Shown piece after piece: positions 26,059 to 35,113 of a stretch of 64,000 nt of DNA. Below the pieces are notes generated by a model that was given only the letters and a program-made list of their open reading frames with translations, was not told the origin of the DNA and did not search any database. The position numbers and the translations under genes are program-made. Origin of the DNA: an uncultured Christensenellaceae bacterium. Its GTDB lineage: Bacteria; Bacillota; Clostridia; Christensenellales; Borkfalkiaceae. The number at the start of each line of letters is the position of its first letter. Within the stretch, counting starts at the first letter, position 1. The stretch lies in assembly GCA_910588685.1 (NCBI GenBank), contig CAJUPX010000008.1:1-64000 (forward strand). The letters run 5' to 3'.

Positions 26059-26100
26059 TATGCCCTTCAAGAAGTTTTATAAAAATTTTCTAAAAAAATT

Positions 26101-26168
26101 CAAGAAAATTACTTGCAAACGCTTGACAAATTAACAAGAAAATTACTTGCAAACGCTTGACAAATTAA
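26101..26168. repeat. Two tandem copies of a 34-bp repeat
   Basis: The 34-base unit starting CAAGAAAATTACTTGCAAAC at 26101 is repeated exactly at 26135-26168. Each copy carries GCTTGACAAATTAA, so TTGACA is duplicated. The second copy abuts the right 15-base direct repeat. Confidence 0.9.
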
Positions 26169-26185
26169 CAAAAAATTTTTACAAT
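26157..26185 (+). promoter_or_regulatory. Promoter of the folate operon, spanning the island junction
   Basis: TTGACA (26157-26162) in the second 34-bp repeat, 17 bases, and TACAAT (26180-26185) in the 15-base flanking repeat form a near-consensus promoter 40 bases before folC. Confidence 0.65.
26171..26185. repeat. Right direct repeat flanking the foreign island
   Basis: This is the second copy of AAAAATTTTTACAAT (first at 22377-22391). Its last six bases act as the probable -10 of the folate operon. Confidence 0.5.
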
Positions 26186-26225
26186 ATTCTTGCTAAAAGT
26201 ACTCGGTTGTGCTAAAATTTAGAGG

Positions 26226-27428
26226 ATGGATACGGGTTGTTTTTCTACGGAAACGGAGCGCAGGCTCGAACGGCTTAATAAAAGGGGAATGGATTTCGGG
26301 ACGGAGCGTACGCGCGCTATTTTAGACGAGCTCGGCAGCCCCGACGAAAAGCTTAAAATAATACACGTTGCGGGCACAAACGGCAAAGGCTCCGTTACCG
26401 CATATATCGGTAGTATTATTTGCAGCTCAGGCGAAAAAGTAGGGACTTTTACCTCTCCCGCGGTATACGACGCAAAAGAGCAATACCGCATAAACGGCAA
26501 AGAGGTTGACAGCCGGGTATCGGAATACTGTTTCAACGCCGTATTCGCAACGCAGGCTAGCGGGAACGCTACTCGTTTTGAAGTTGAAACGGCGGCGGCG
26601 CTGTATATGTTTGCGCGTGAAAACTGTAAATATGCGGTTATAGAGTGCGGTATGGGCGGGCTTTCAGACGCGACGAACGCAGTCAATAAAAAAGAAGTTG
26701 CAGTTATTACATCGGTTTCTCTCGAGCACACAAAATATCTGGGCGATACTCTTGAAAAAATTTGCGTGCAGAAAGCGGGTATAATAAGGGACTGCCCCGC
26801 GGTGGTAAGTAGTTTTCAGCCGTTGGAGGTTGCAGAGTTTTTTAAAGGCAGAGGCGCAATATTTGCGGACGAACCGGAGATTTTGAATAAAGACGGCACG
26901 TCGTTTTTATACGGCGGGGAGAGATATACGCTTGAAATGTGCGGCGCGGCTCAGCCGTATAACGCCGCGCTTGCGTTCAAAGTTGCGGAGTTGCTTAAAA
27001 TAGACAAACGTTTTTACGGCGCGGTAGGCGGTGTAAGTTTGCCTGGCAGAAACGAGATTATAAAGGCAGGCGGTAAAACGTACCGGCTTGACGGCGCGCA
27101 CAATCCCGCGGGTATAGCCGTGCTTTGTAAAAGCTTGCGGGGAGCTTATCCTGAAATCATTTACGGCTGTTTGTCGGATAAAGACGTCGGCGGGTGCGTA
27201 AAGCAGCTTGCGGAGGTTGCCGGCAGTCTGACTGCCGTACAGTCTGACAGCCCTCGGGCAATGGATATTAAAAGTATTTACGCCGCCTGCAAAAAATATT
27301 TCAACCGCGCCGTGCGCGCGGACGGAATTGCAGAAGCGCTTGAAAAAGCGGACGGAAAATTTATAGTTGTTTGCGGGTCGTTTACGCTGTTGAAGGAGGC
27401 TAAACAATGGATAGAGAAAAGGTTATAA
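26226..27428 (+). CDS. folC: Bifunctional folylpolyglutamate synthase / dihydrofolate synthase
   Basis: The 400-residue enzyme adds glutamate to dihydropteroate and folates. It has the P-loop HVAGTNGKGSVTAYI, the omega-loop region TFTSPAVYDAKEQYRING, YAVIECGMGGLSDATN and the C-terminal YRLDGAHNPAGIAVL ligase motif. It is slightly shorter than most FolC proteins but all landmarks are present. It is the first gene of folC-folE-folP-folBK and overlaps folE by 22 bases. Confidence 0.95.
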   Translation: MDTGCFSTETERRLERLNKRGMDFGTERTRAILDELGSPDEKLKIIHVAGTNGKGSVTAYIGSIICSSGEKVGTFTSPAVYDAKEQYRINGKEVDSRVSEYCFNAVFATQASGNATRFEVETAAALYMFARENCKYAVIECGMGGLSDATNAVNKKEVAVITSVSLEHTKYLGDTLEKICVQKAGIIRDCPAVVSSFQPLEVAEFFKGRGAIFADEPEILNKDGTSFLYGGERYTLEMCGAAQPYNAALAFKVAELLKIDKRFYGAVGGVSLPGRNEIIKAGGKTYRLDGAHNPAGIAVLCKSLRGAYPEIIYGCLSDKDVGGCVKQLAEVAGSLTAVQSDSPRAMDIKSIYAACKKYFNRAVRADGIAEALEKADGKFIVVCGSFTLLKEAKQWIEKRL

Positions 27429-27949
27429 AAGCCGTTGAGAATCTGCTTGAAGCTCTCGGCGAGGATTTGAACAGGGAGGGGCTTAAAGAAACGCCGCGCC
27501 GCGTTGCCGACGCTTATGCGGAGCTTTTGTCCGGCGAGGGGAAATCGGCGGAAGAGCACTTAAAACGCACGTTTACCGCGAAGAGCGGCGGGGTGGTGCT
27601 TGAAAAGGATATTTGGTTTTCCTCTACCTGCGAACATCATTTAATGCCGTTTTTCGGAAAGATTGCAATTGCGTACGTGCCCGACGGCAGGGTGGTAGGG
27701 CTCTCAAAGCTTGCGCGGACGGTGGAAGTGTTTGCAAAGCGGTTGCAATTGCAGGAGCGTTTAACCGCGCAGATTGCGGAGGAAATAATGCGGTACTTAA
27801 AACCCCAAGGCGTGCTTGTTGTGTGCGAGGCGGAGCATACCTGTATGACCTGCCGCGGTATCAAAAAAGCGGGCAGCGCAACGGTTACCGTTTATTCTGC
27901 GGGCGAGTTCCCCGAACCGCTCCGCGAAGAGGTTATGAGGCTTTTATAA
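27407..27949 (+). CDS. folE: GTP cyclohydrolase I
   Basis: The 180-residue enzyme makes dihydroneopterin triphosphate from GTP, the first step of folate synthesis. It shows ETPRRVADAY, the zinc ligands in CEHHLMPF and CMTCRG, and GLSKLARTVEVFAKRLQLQERLT. The ATG lies inside folC with GGAGG in front. The stop overlaps the folP start as TAATG. Confidence 0.96.
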   Translation: MDREKVIKAVENLLEALGEDLNREGLKETPRRVADAYAELLSGEGKSAEEHLKRTFTAKSGGVVLEKDIWFSSTCEHHLMPFFGKIAIAYVPDGRVVGLSKLARTVEVFAKRLQLQERLTAQIAEEIMRYLKPQGVLVVCEAEHTCMTCRGIKKAGSATVTVYSAGEFPEPLREEVMRLL

Positions 27950-28731
27950 TGATAATAGGCGACAGACAGTTTAAAAGCGGCACTCACGTAATGGCGATAA
28001 TAAATTTAACGCCGGACAGTTTTTGGGAAGCGAGCCGTAAAAATACCGACAGCGTGCTTTTCGCCGTGGAAAAAGCGGTTAACGACGGCGCGGCGGTAAT
28101 AGATATAGGCGCGCAGTCCACGCGCCCGGGATATACCGAGGTAAGCGCCGATGAGGAAATTTCGCGCTTTGAAAAGCCGCTCGAAATGATAAAAGAGCGC
28201 TTTGATATTCCCGTGTCAGTAGATACTTATTTTTCAAAGAGCGCAGAAGCGGCGCTGTCGCTCGGCGCGGATATGATAAACGACGTATGGGGGCTTACCC
28301 GCGATAGCGATATGGCGCGGATAATAGCCAAACACGGCGCGGCGGCGTGCATTATGCACAACGCAAAAACGCCGTTATCGGGTGATATATGGGGGGCAAT
28401 TATTGATTTTCTCAACGAGAACTGTAAAAAAGCCCTGGCTGCCGGTTTAGATAAAGATAAAATCTGCGTTGACGGCGGTATAGGATTTGCCAAATCCAGG
28501 GAACAGAACCACGAGCTTTTACAGGGCTATGAAAGACTTTTGCAAACGGGTTTTCCGCTTCTTCTCGGCACCAGCAGAAAATCGCTTTTCGGCGGCGTTG
28601 CCGCGGACAGGCTGCAACCTACTCTCGAAAGCACCCGTCTTGCCGTAAAAAAGGGAGTTTTGTTTGTGCGCGTTCACGACGTAAAGAAGAACGTTGCCGC
28701 AATAAAAGAGGTTTTGAATGGAGCAGAATAG
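27949..28731 (+). CDS. folP: Dihydropteroate synthase
   Basis: The 260-residue enzyme joins p-aminobenzoate to the pterin pyrophosphate and is the target of sulfonamides. Motifs are MAIINLTPDSF, DIGAQSTRPGYTEVS, SVDTYFSKSAEAAL, MINDVWGLT, CVDGGIGFAKSREQNHELL and LLGTSRKS. The frame is open upstream through folE, but ATG 27949 overlapping the folE stop gives the normal family length. Confidence 0.95.
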   Translation: MIIGDRQFKSGTHVMAIINLTPDSFWEASRKNTDSVLFAVEKAVNDGAAVIDIGAQSTRPGYTEVSADEEISRFEKPLEMIKERFDIPVSVDTYFSKSAEAALSLGADMINDVWGLTRDSDMARIIAKHGAAACIMHNAKTPLSGDIWGAIIDFLNENCKKALAAGLDKDKICVDGGIGFAKSREQNHELLQGYERLLQTGFPLLLGTSRKSLFGGVAADRLQPTLESTRLAVKKGVLFVRVHDVKKNVAAIKEVLNGAE

Positions 28732-29530
28732 TCTAATTCTGATACGGGGGCTGGAGGTGAAAGCCTGCCACGGCGTACTCGGTTTTGAAAAAACGCAGCC
28801 GCAGCCGTTTATATTCGACGCGGATATGCTCTTTGATTTTTACGGCGCATATAAAAGCGACGACGTAACGGACACCGTAAATTACGCTACGGCGTGCGAA
28901 CTTATAACGCAAACCGCGCAAAAGCACGGCTTCAATCTCATTGAAAAGCTTGCTTACGAGTGCGCTTTTGTTCTTGCCGAAGCTTTTGCATTAAAGGGCG
29001 TTAAGATAACGGTTTATAAGCCGAAGGCGCCCGTAAACGTTAAATTTTCAAACGTGGGCGTAACCGTAACGTTATTGCGGACAACGGCGTATCTGTCGAT
29101 AGGTTCCAGCGAGGGCGATAAAAAAGCCCGGCTTGACGAGGCGGTGGAAAAGCTTGGTAAAACGCGCGGAATAAGCGTTAAAAAGGTGTCGTCTTATATA
29201 AAAACCCCGCCGTACGGCGGAGTTGCAAAAGGCGAGTTTTTAAACTGCGCCGCCGAGATAGAAACGTTTCTTGCGCCGCACGCGCTGCTGGACGAGATAC
29301 ACAGAATAGAATCGGAGTGCGGCAGGGTGAGAAAAGAGCGCTGGGGCGACAGAACGCTCGATATCGATATTGTGTTTTACGGCAGGCAGATTATAAGCGA
29401 CAGCCGCCTTACGGTTCCCCACCCCGATTACAGAAACCGCTGGTTTGTGCTCGCGCCGATGCGTGAAATTGCTCCGGATTTCGTATGTCCGGAATGTAAT
29501 ATTTGCATAAAAGATATTAAATGCGATTAA
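28718..29530 (+). CDS. folBK: Fused dihydroneopterin aldolase / HPPK (FolB-FolK)
   Basis: The 270-residue protein joins two consecutive folate enzymes. Residues 1-120 are FolB (VKACHGVLGFEKTQPQPF, DTVNYATACELI, LIEKLAYECA). Residues 123-265 are FolK (YLSIGSSEGDKKARL, KKVSSYIKTPPYGG, RIESECGRVRKERWGDRTLDIDIVFY, VPHPDYRNRWFVLAPM). Such fusions are known in Firmicutes. It overlaps folP by 14 bases and closes the operon. Confidence 0.95.
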   Translation: MEQNSLILIRGLEVKACHGVLGFEKTQPQPFIFDADMLFDFYGAYKSDDVTDTVNYATACELITQTAQKHGFNLIEKLAYECAFVLAEAFALKGVKITVYKPKAPVNVKFSNVGVTVTLLRTTAYLSIGSSEGDKKARLDEAVEKLGKTRGISVKKVSSYIKTPPYGGVAKGEFLNCAAEIETFLAPHALLDEIHRIESECGRVRKERWGDRTLDIDIVFYGRQIISDSRLTVPHPDYRNRWFVLAPMREIAPDFVCPECNICIKDIKCD

Positions 29531-29576
29531 TTTCACGCAGTTTTCATTAAAAAAATGTAAATATTCCTTTTTAGTA

Positions 29577-29609
29577 AAAAAACTTTGTGCAACTTGCACA
29601 AAGTTTTTT
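29577..29609 (+). terminator. Terminator of the folate operon
   Basis: A 15-bp perfect stem AAAAAACTTTGTGCA/TGCACAAAGTTTTTT closes over a 3-base loop. Confidence 0.9.
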
Positions 29610-29692
29610 AAAAAATCTGTACAAATTAAATATAATGTGGTAATATTAGTTACGACTAAAAGTATTTAATAAATTGCAGCGGGGTATTTATA

Positions 29693-31207
29693 GTGGAGAA
29701 GATAGGCGTCATTGATTTAGGCTCGAATTCGGCGAGGCTTGTAATAGTAAATCTTTTTGCGGACGGCTATTTTATGGTAGTTGACGAGTTAAAAGAGAGT
29801 GTGAGATTAGGTCAGGATATGGAGAGGGACGGGTTTTTAAAGCCCGCGAGAGTTGCCGAAACCATCAAGACCTTAAAGATGTTTCATAAATTATGCGATA
29901 TGAGCGGCGTAACGCGCATTATTGCCGTTGCCACAGCAGCAGTAAGGCGCGCAAAAAACCAGAGGAGCTTTCTTGATGAAATTCAGGCAAGCTGCGGAAT
30001 TAAAATACACGTTTTAAGTTCGGAAGAGGAGGCTGTGCTCGTTTACCGCGGCGTTATAAATTCGATGGACGTTCCTAAGGGACTTATACTCGAAATAGGC
30101 GGCGGCGCAACAAAAATAGTTTATTACAACCGTAGAAATATGCTTAATTATGCGTCTTTGCCCTTCGGAGCGGTTACGCTCACGGGGCTTTTTTCGGGCG
30201 ACGGATTAAAACCCGAGGAACAGGCGGCAAAAATAGAAGAGTTTTTTACCGAGCATTTAAAGCAGGTTGAATGGCTTTCGGAAATCGACCCCGACACGCA
30301 GATGATAGGCGTTGGCGGTTCGTTCAGAAATTTATTCAAAATAACCAAAATGGTTAAAAAATATCCTTTGGACAACGTACACAACTACAAAATGCAGGCG
30401 GAGGATTTTACGCCGGTGTACGATATGATAAAGGTTTTAGACCTTGATAAAAAGAAAAAAATAAAGGGACTTTCGGCTCAGCGCGCCGATATTCTGCCTG
30501 CGGCGCTTGCCGAGATTAACGCGTTTATCAAGTATATGCATTTCGATTCGTTCACACTTTCGGGGGCGGGGCTCAGAGAAGGCATTATGATAAACCAGGC
30601 GCTTCCTATGACGGTTGAAAAGCCTATAAACGACGTGCTCGGTTATTCGCTAATGACGCTTGTGAAGTACTACGGGTGCGACGAAAAGCACGTGGAGCAC
30701 GTTGTAAATTTAAGCATACAGCTCTTTAAACAGCTGCGCGTTCTGCACAAGTTCCCCCGTCAGTGTCTTAAAATTTTAAAGGTTGCCGCAATGCTGCACG
30801 ACTGCGGTATGCGCATAAAATATTACAACCATCAGCGTCACAGCTGGTATATGATTTTAAATTCCACGCTTTACGGCGTTAGCCACCGCGACGTGGTGCT
30901 TGCCGCGTTTACGGCGTGCTGCCATAAAAAAGAGGACGTCAACGCCTACGACTGGGCGAGGTACCGCGATCTGGTCGGCGAGGAAGACCTTGAAATAGTT
31001 AAAAAGCTCGGCGTTATTTTGCGCATTGCCGAAAGTATGGACAGGGCGCACGCGGGCACTATCAAGAGTATAAACTGCGATATTCTCGGCGACTCGGTAA
31101 TTATGAAAACCGAGGTGGAGGGTGACGCGTCGCTCGAAATCCGCGACGCTATGACGGCTTCGGGCGAGTTCCGCAAATTCTTCCATAAAAATCTGGAAAT
31201 TTTATAA
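29693..31207 (+). CDS. Ppx/GppA-family phosphatase with C-terminal HD domain
   Basis: The 504-residue protein has the actin-like fold of exopolyphosphatase/guanosine pentaphosphate phosphatases: GVIDLGSNSARLVIVN, IAVATAAVRRAKN, ILEIGGGATKIVYY, LPFGAVTLTGLF. A C-terminal HD-type helical part has LKVAAMLHDCGMRI and HSWYMILNS. It may act on polyphosphate or pppGpp. The start is GTG 29693 after GCGGGG. The neighbours maf and an MreB-like gene follow about 100 bases on. Confidence 0.9.
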   Translation: MEKIGVIDLGSNSARLVIVNLFADGYFMVVDELKESVRLGQDMERDGFLKPARVAETIKTLKMFHKLCDMSGVTRIIAVATAAVRRAKNQRSFLDEIQASCGIKIHVLSSEEEAVLVYRGVINSMDVPKGLILEIGGGATKIVYYNRRNMLNYASLPFGAVTLTGLFSGDGLKPEEQAAKIEEFFTEHLKQVEWLSEIDPDTQMIGVGGSFRNLFKITKMVKKYPLDNVHNYKMQAEDFTPVYDMIKVLDLDKKKKIKGLSAQRADILPAALAEINAFIKYMHFDSFTLSGAGLREGIMINQALPMTVEKPINDVLGYSLMTLVKYYGCDEKHVEHVVNLSIQLFKQLRVLHKFPRQCLKILKVAAMLHDCGMRIKYYNHQRHSWYMILNSTLYGVSHRDVVLAAFTACCHKKEDVNAYDWARYRDLVGEEDLEIVKKLGVILRIAESMDRAHAGTIKSINCDILGDSVIMKTEVEGDASLEIRDAMTASGEFRKFFHKNLEIL

Positions 31208-31263
31208 TCGAAATATTAACGTAATTATCGGTGTTGTGATTGAGTACGGCTCAGGCGACACGC

Positions 31264-31291
31264 TCGCGCAAGTCCTATCCGGGTTGCGCGA
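31264..31291 (+). terminator. Hairpin between ppx/gppA and maf, possible weak terminator
   Basis: TCGCGCAA (31264-31271) pairs with TTGCGCGA (31284-31291) over 12 bases, followed by a short T-rich stretch AATTTCTTT. Termination would be weak. Confidence 0.45.
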
Positions 31292-31312
31292 ATTTCTTTA
31301 TCGGTGACTGAA

Positions 31313-31864
31313 ATGCAATACATACTGGCAAGCGCCTCGCCGCGGCGCAAAGAATTATTAAAACAAATTTTACCGGACTTTGAAATTATCCCGTCCGTTG
31401 CGGAGGAAAAAGTTAATTTATCTTTTTTTCCGGATCAGATAGTATGCGGGCTTGCGGAGCAGAAATGCGACGAGGTTTTTCAAAAAAATCCGGACAAAAC
31501 GGTTATCGGCTGCGATACGGTCGTGGTATTTGCCAATAAAATTATAGGCAAGCCCAAGGACGCGGACGACGCAAAAAACACGCTTAAAATGCTTTCGGGC
31601 AAAACACATTTCGTTATAACGGGAGTTTGCGTACAAAATAAGTATAAGCGGCTTGTCGAGTTCGATAAGACCGAGGTGAAATTCAATATATTATCGGACG
31701 AATTTGTAGAGGCGTACGTAAAAAGCGGCTCGCCTATGGACAAGGCGGGCAGCTACGGAATACAGGACGGCGGAGTTGTAAAGGAGTTTTACGGCAGCTA
31801 TACAAACGTAATGGGAATGCCCGTAACGCTGGTTAAAAAAATGCTTGAAGAGGTAAAGGCTTGA
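31313..31864 (+). CDS. maf: Maf-family nucleotide pyrophosphatase
   Basis: The 183-residue protein begins MQYILASASPRRKELLKQI and has VIGCDTVVVF, KPKDADDAKNTLKMLSGKTHFVITGV and DKAGSYGIQDGG, all Maf/YhdE landmarks. The family removes non-canonical nucleotides and affects septum formation. I start at ATG 31313; a GTG nine bases earlier is possible. The stop overlaps the next start as TGATG. Maf next to mreB-type genes is a conserved Firmicute arrangement. Confidence 0.93.
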   Translation: MQYILASASPRRKELLKQILPDFEIIPSVAEEKVNLSFFPDQIVCGLAEQKCDEVFQKNPDKTVIGCDTVVVFANKIIGKPKDADDAKNTLKMLSGKTHFVITGVCVQNKYKRLVEFDKTEVKFNILSDEFVEAYVKSGSPMDKAGSYGIQDGGVVKEFYGSYTNVMGMPVTLVKKMLEEVKA

Positions 31865-32886
31865 TGAATAAAATCTCTGTGGATTTGGGGTCGGGCGTAA
31901 CAAAAATTTATATGCCGGGGTGCGGGGTGGTTTTAAAGGAAGCCACCTGTATCGCCGTTGAAGAATACGACTCGGACGACGGTAAAAAACTGCGTATAAA
32001 GGCTTACGGCGACAAGGCGCGCTCGTTATCGGGCAGGGCTGCGGCGCGTACCAAAATTGTAAATCCCGTTTTTGAGGGCAATATAGTTCACGAGGAGCTC
32101 GCCGCAGAACTGTTGTCTTATTTTCTTGAAAAAATAGAAATTTCCGGGCGCAAAGCTAAGCGTACGGAGGCTATATTTATTCTGCCCTGCGGAATTACGC
32201 AAAGTGTGCGTAAAAAATATAAAAGACTTGCCGAAGCGTGCGGTATAGGGTACGTGTATTTTACGCTTGCGCCGTTTGCCGCCGTGCTCGGACATAACAT
32301 CGTAATTAATGAAAGTACGCCTATGTTTTCGCTCGATATCGGATATTCGGTTACGGATATTGCGGCGTTTTCTCAGGACGGAATTATTTCGGGGATGAGT
32401 ATCAACATCGGCGGGAACAGTATTGATATGCAGCTTTGCGAGGAGGCGGCGCAGAAATTTAATTTAAAGATAGGCAGTTTAACAGCCGAGCGGCTCAAAA
32501 ACAAGGCGGGCAGCCTGTGGCGCGACGACAACAAAATGCTTGTTATAGACGGCAGTGAAATAACGAGCAATTCGCCGTCGTCGGTGTGCGTTAATTCGGA
32601 GCAGATTTACGGCGTTTTAACTACTTACATCGATAAGGTTGCGGAATACGTCAAGCTTGTAATTTCGCGCCTGCCGGCGGAGGTTTCCTCGGCGGTTATG
32701 CACGGCGGTATTTATCTGACGGGCGGGCTTTCCGGCTTGGACGGCATTGCGGACTACCTTGAGGAAAAACTCGGAATACGCATAAACCAAACAGAGGAAG
32801 GGCAGCTCGCGGCGGTTATCGGCGGCGGTGCGATTCTTTCCGAGGACTATCTTTTGGACTGTTTCGCCACCGTAGACGAGGAATAA
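31864..32886 (+). CDS. MreB/Mbl-like actin-fold protein, divergent
   Basis: The 340-residue protein has the actin-fold landmarks in MreB order: phosphate 1 ISVDLGSGVTKIYMPGCGVVLKE, connect-type EAIFILPCGITQSVRKKYKRLAEACGI, phosphate 2 FSLDIGYSVTDIAAF, and adenosine motif GIYLTGGLSGLDGIADYLEEKLGI. Sequence is clearly more distant from standard MreB (for example GYSVT in place of GGGTT). Position after maf supports a cell-shape role. mreC and mreD are not next to it. Confidence 0.75.
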   Translation: MNKISVDLGSGVTKIYMPGCGVVLKEATCIAVEEYDSDDGKKLRIKAYGDKARSLSGRAAARTKIVNPVFEGNIVHEELAAELLSYFLEKIEISGRKAKRTEAIFILPCGITQSVRKKYKRLAEACGIGYVYFTLAPFAAVLGHNIVINESTPMFSLDIGYSVTDIAAFSQDGIISGMSINIGGNSIDMQLCEEAAQKFNLKIGSLTAERLKNKAGSLWRDDNKMLVIDGSEITSNSPSSVCVNSEQIYGVLTTYIDKVAEYVKLVISRLPAEVSSAVMHGGIYLTGGLSGLDGIADYLEEKLGIRINQTEEGQLAAVIGGGAILSEDYLLDCFATVDEE

Positions 32887-32934
32887 TTTTAATGTATGGA
32901 TTTACGGTATAATACTTATTCATATTCAAAAAGT

Positions 32935-32973
32935 AAATCCCGCTTTGTTTTAGTTTTTAAAACGGCGGGATTT
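32935..32973 (+). terminator. Terminator after the MreB-like gene
   Basis: AAATCCCGC pairs with GCGGGATTT, extended inside by GTTTTA/TAAAAC. A T-rich stretch follows. Confidence 0.75.
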
Positions 32974-33028
32974 AAGTTTTAAATAAGCGGGCTATTTTTT
33001 ATTTGTGTTTACAGCATTGTGTTTTTTG

Positions 33029-33057
33029 TTGCTTATTTTTCTCAAATTTTATATAAT
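33029..33057 (+). promoter_or_regulatory. Promoter of lepA
   Basis: TTGCTT (33029-33034), 17 bases and TATAAT (33052-33057), 24 bases before the ATG, with AAAAGGTG as ribosome site. Confidence 0.6.
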
Positions 33058-33080
33058 CAAACGGAAAAGGTGTTTTAATT

Positions 33081-34886
33081 ATGGGCAAGAAAAGCAATAT
33101 CAGAAATTTTTGTATTATAGCGCATATTGACCACGGCAAGTCAACGCTTGCCGACAGGCTTATGGAGCGCACCGGGCAGGTTTCCGAGCGCGATATGGAA
33201 GAACAGCTCCTGGACTCTATGGACATAGAGCGTGAGCGCGGCATTACCATAAAGCTCACGCCTGTAAGAATGTATTATAAGGCAAGCGATGGCGCGGAGT
33301 ATACGTTCAATTTGATAGATACCCCCGGTCACGTGGACTTCACGTACGAGGTTTCGCGTTCTCTCGCCGCGTGCGAGGGCGCAATATTAATAGTGGACGC
33401 GTCGCAGGGCGTAGAGGCTCAGACGCTTGCCAACGTTTATCTGGCTCTTGAAAACAACCTCGAAATTTTGCCCGTTATCAATAAAATCGACCTCCCCTCG
33501 GCGCGCCCGGACGAGGCTAAGAAGGAAATAGAAGAGGTTATAGGGCTTGACGCGTCGCAGGCTCCGCTTGTTTCGGCTAAAGAGGGAATAGGTATTGACG
33601 ACGTTCTGGAGAGCATAGTAAAGTGCTTTCCCGCGCCCGACGGCAATGAAAACGCGCCGCTCAAAGCGCTTATTTTTGACAGCTATTACGACAATTACAA
33701 GGGCGTAATTTTATTTGTGCGCGTTAAAGACGGAGCTATAAAGGCGGGCGACAGGATTAAAACTTTCCGCTCCGATAAAATTTACGACGTTGTGGAAACG
33801 GGTGTGTTCAGTCCCGGTTTAACGCCGCGTACAAGTCTTGTTGCGGGTGAAGTAGGGTATATAGCCGCGTCTATTAAATCAATACAGGACGTTGCCGTAG
33901 GCGATACGGTTACGGGCGCGGAAAACGCCGCTGCCGAGCCCCTGCCCGGTTATAAAAAGGTGCAGAGCGTTGTGTTCTGCGGCATATATCCGCTTGACGG
34001 CAGCAAGTTCGGCGACCTTAAAGAGGCAATTTTAAAGTTGCAGTTAAACGACGCGTCGCTTATTTTCGAGCCGGACAGTTCTGTTGCGCTCGGCTTCGGT
34101 TTCAGGTGCGGCTTTCTCGGGCTTTTGCATATGGAGATTATACAGGAGCGTATAGAGCGCGAGTTCGGTCTTGAAATAATTACCACCGCGCCGTCCGTAA
34201 GCTACAAAGTTGTAAAGACCGACGGCGAAGAAATCTACGTTGACAACCCCTCGCACCTGCCTCCTGTGTCTGAAATAGAGCATATGGAGGAGCCTATCGT
34301 AAAAGCCGACATATATTCGCCTCCCGATTATCTGGGGCAGATAATGGATTTATGCCGCGAAAAACGCGGAACGTTTTTGCAGATGACGTACCTCGACAAG
34401 AGCCGCGTGCAGCTCGAATACAATCTGCCGTTAAACGAAATTATATTCGACTTTTTCGACAGCATTAAATCCCGCACGCGCGGCTATGCAAGCTTCGATT
34501 ACGAGCTTATCGGTTACGAGAGGAGCAAGCTCGTAAAGCTTGACATTCTTTTAAACGGCGAGGTGTGCGACGCTCTGTCAATGATAGTGCACGAGGATTC
34601 GGCGTACACGCGCGGCAGAATACTTTGTGAAAATTTGAAAGAGGCAATACCGCGCCAGCTTTTCGAGGTGCCGGTTCAGGCGGCAATAGGCGGCAAAATC
34701 ATTGCGCGCGAAACGGTAAAGGCGGTGCGTAAAGACGTGCTTGCGAAGTGTTACGGCGGCGACATTACCCGTAAAAAGAAGCTTTTGGAAAAGCAGAAAG
34801 AGGGTAAAAAGCGTATGCGCTCCATAGGCTCGGTTGAGGTGCCGTCGGAAGTGTTTATGCAGATACTTAAAACCAACAAAGATTAG
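33081..34886 (+). CDS. lepA: Elongation factor 4 (LepA)
   Basis: The 601-residue GTPase back-translocates or remodels stalled ribosomes. It has the G motifs [30 protein letters not shown] and the LepA-specific C-terminal domain with [22 protein letters not shown]. Length is normal. Upstream of hemW, as in many Firmicutes. Confidence 0.98.
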   Translation: MGKKSNIRNFCIIAHIDHGKSTLADRLMERTGQVSERDMEEQLLDSMDIERERGITIKLTPVRMYYKASDGAEYTFNLIDTPGHVDFTYEVSRSLAACEGAILIVDASQGVEAQTLANVYLALENNLEILPVINKIDLPSARPDEAKKEIEEVIGLDASQAPLVSAKEGIGIDDVLESIVKCFPAPDGNENAPLKALIFDSYYDNYKGVILFVRVKDGAIKAGDRIKTFRSDKIYDVVETGVFSPGLTPRTSLVAGEVGYIAASIKSIQDVAVGDTVTGAENAAAEPLPGYKKVQSVVFCGIYPLDGSKFGDLKEAILKLQLNDASLIFEPDSSVALGFGFRCGFLGLLHMEIIQERIEREFGLEIITTAPSVSYKVVKTDGEEIYVDNPSHLPPVSEIEHMEEPIVKADIYSPPDYLGQIMDLCREKRGTFLQMTYLDKSRVQLEYNLPLNEIIFDFFDSIKSRTRGYASFDYELIGYERSKLVKLDILLNGEVCDALSMIVHEDSAYTRGRILCENLKEAIPRQLFEVPVQAAIGGKIIARETVKAVRKDVLAKCYGGDITRKKKLLEKQKEGKKRMRSIGSVEVPSEVFMQILKTNKD

Positions 34887-34901
34887 TTTTTAGCTCGCGC
34901 T

Positions 34902-35021
34902 AAAACGCGTATATACGTCGCAATACTGCGTCGTGCTGCGGCAACTCTCGGTCATTTACGTATTAGTAAACTCACTCGGGTTATCCTCGCACTCCTTGTC
35001 TTGCTCGTATCTACGCATTTT
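34902..35021. repeat. 120-bp palindrome-ended intergenic repeat, copy A
   Basis: The ends AAAACGCGTATATACG and CGTATCTACGCATTTT are inverse complements at 14 of 16 positions. A second 120-base copy lies at 39487-39606. Inside, TTTAC-GTATTA-GTAAA can form a hairpin that is CTTAC-GTTTA-GTAAG in copy B. There is no open frame of note. It sits in the 227-base gap between lepA and the alkyltransferase gene. Confidence 0.75.
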
Positions 35022-35113
35022 GAACAATGGGCGGTCGGTGCTCGCGCGCCTTGCATAGTACCGCATCTCCGCGTTTTTTAACAACGGTAGGGGTAACCGT
35101 CAAAAGGATAAAT

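Larger units (their letters stand above)
22392..26170. mobile_element. Foreign island of about 3.8 kb with phage-like and transposase genes
   Basis: The segment holds a phage-like protein fragment, a small membrane protein and a DDE transposase, bounded by the exact 15-base direct repeats at 22377 and 26171. Its genes use AGA/AGG arginine and AT-richer codons, whereas the neighbours prefer CGC and C- or G-ending codons (judged by eye). Removing it would leave a plain divergent gap of about 70 bases between the YetF gene and folC. No integrase, att-type tRNA or clear terminal inverted repeats are visible, so the mechanism is unknown. Confidence 0.6.
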
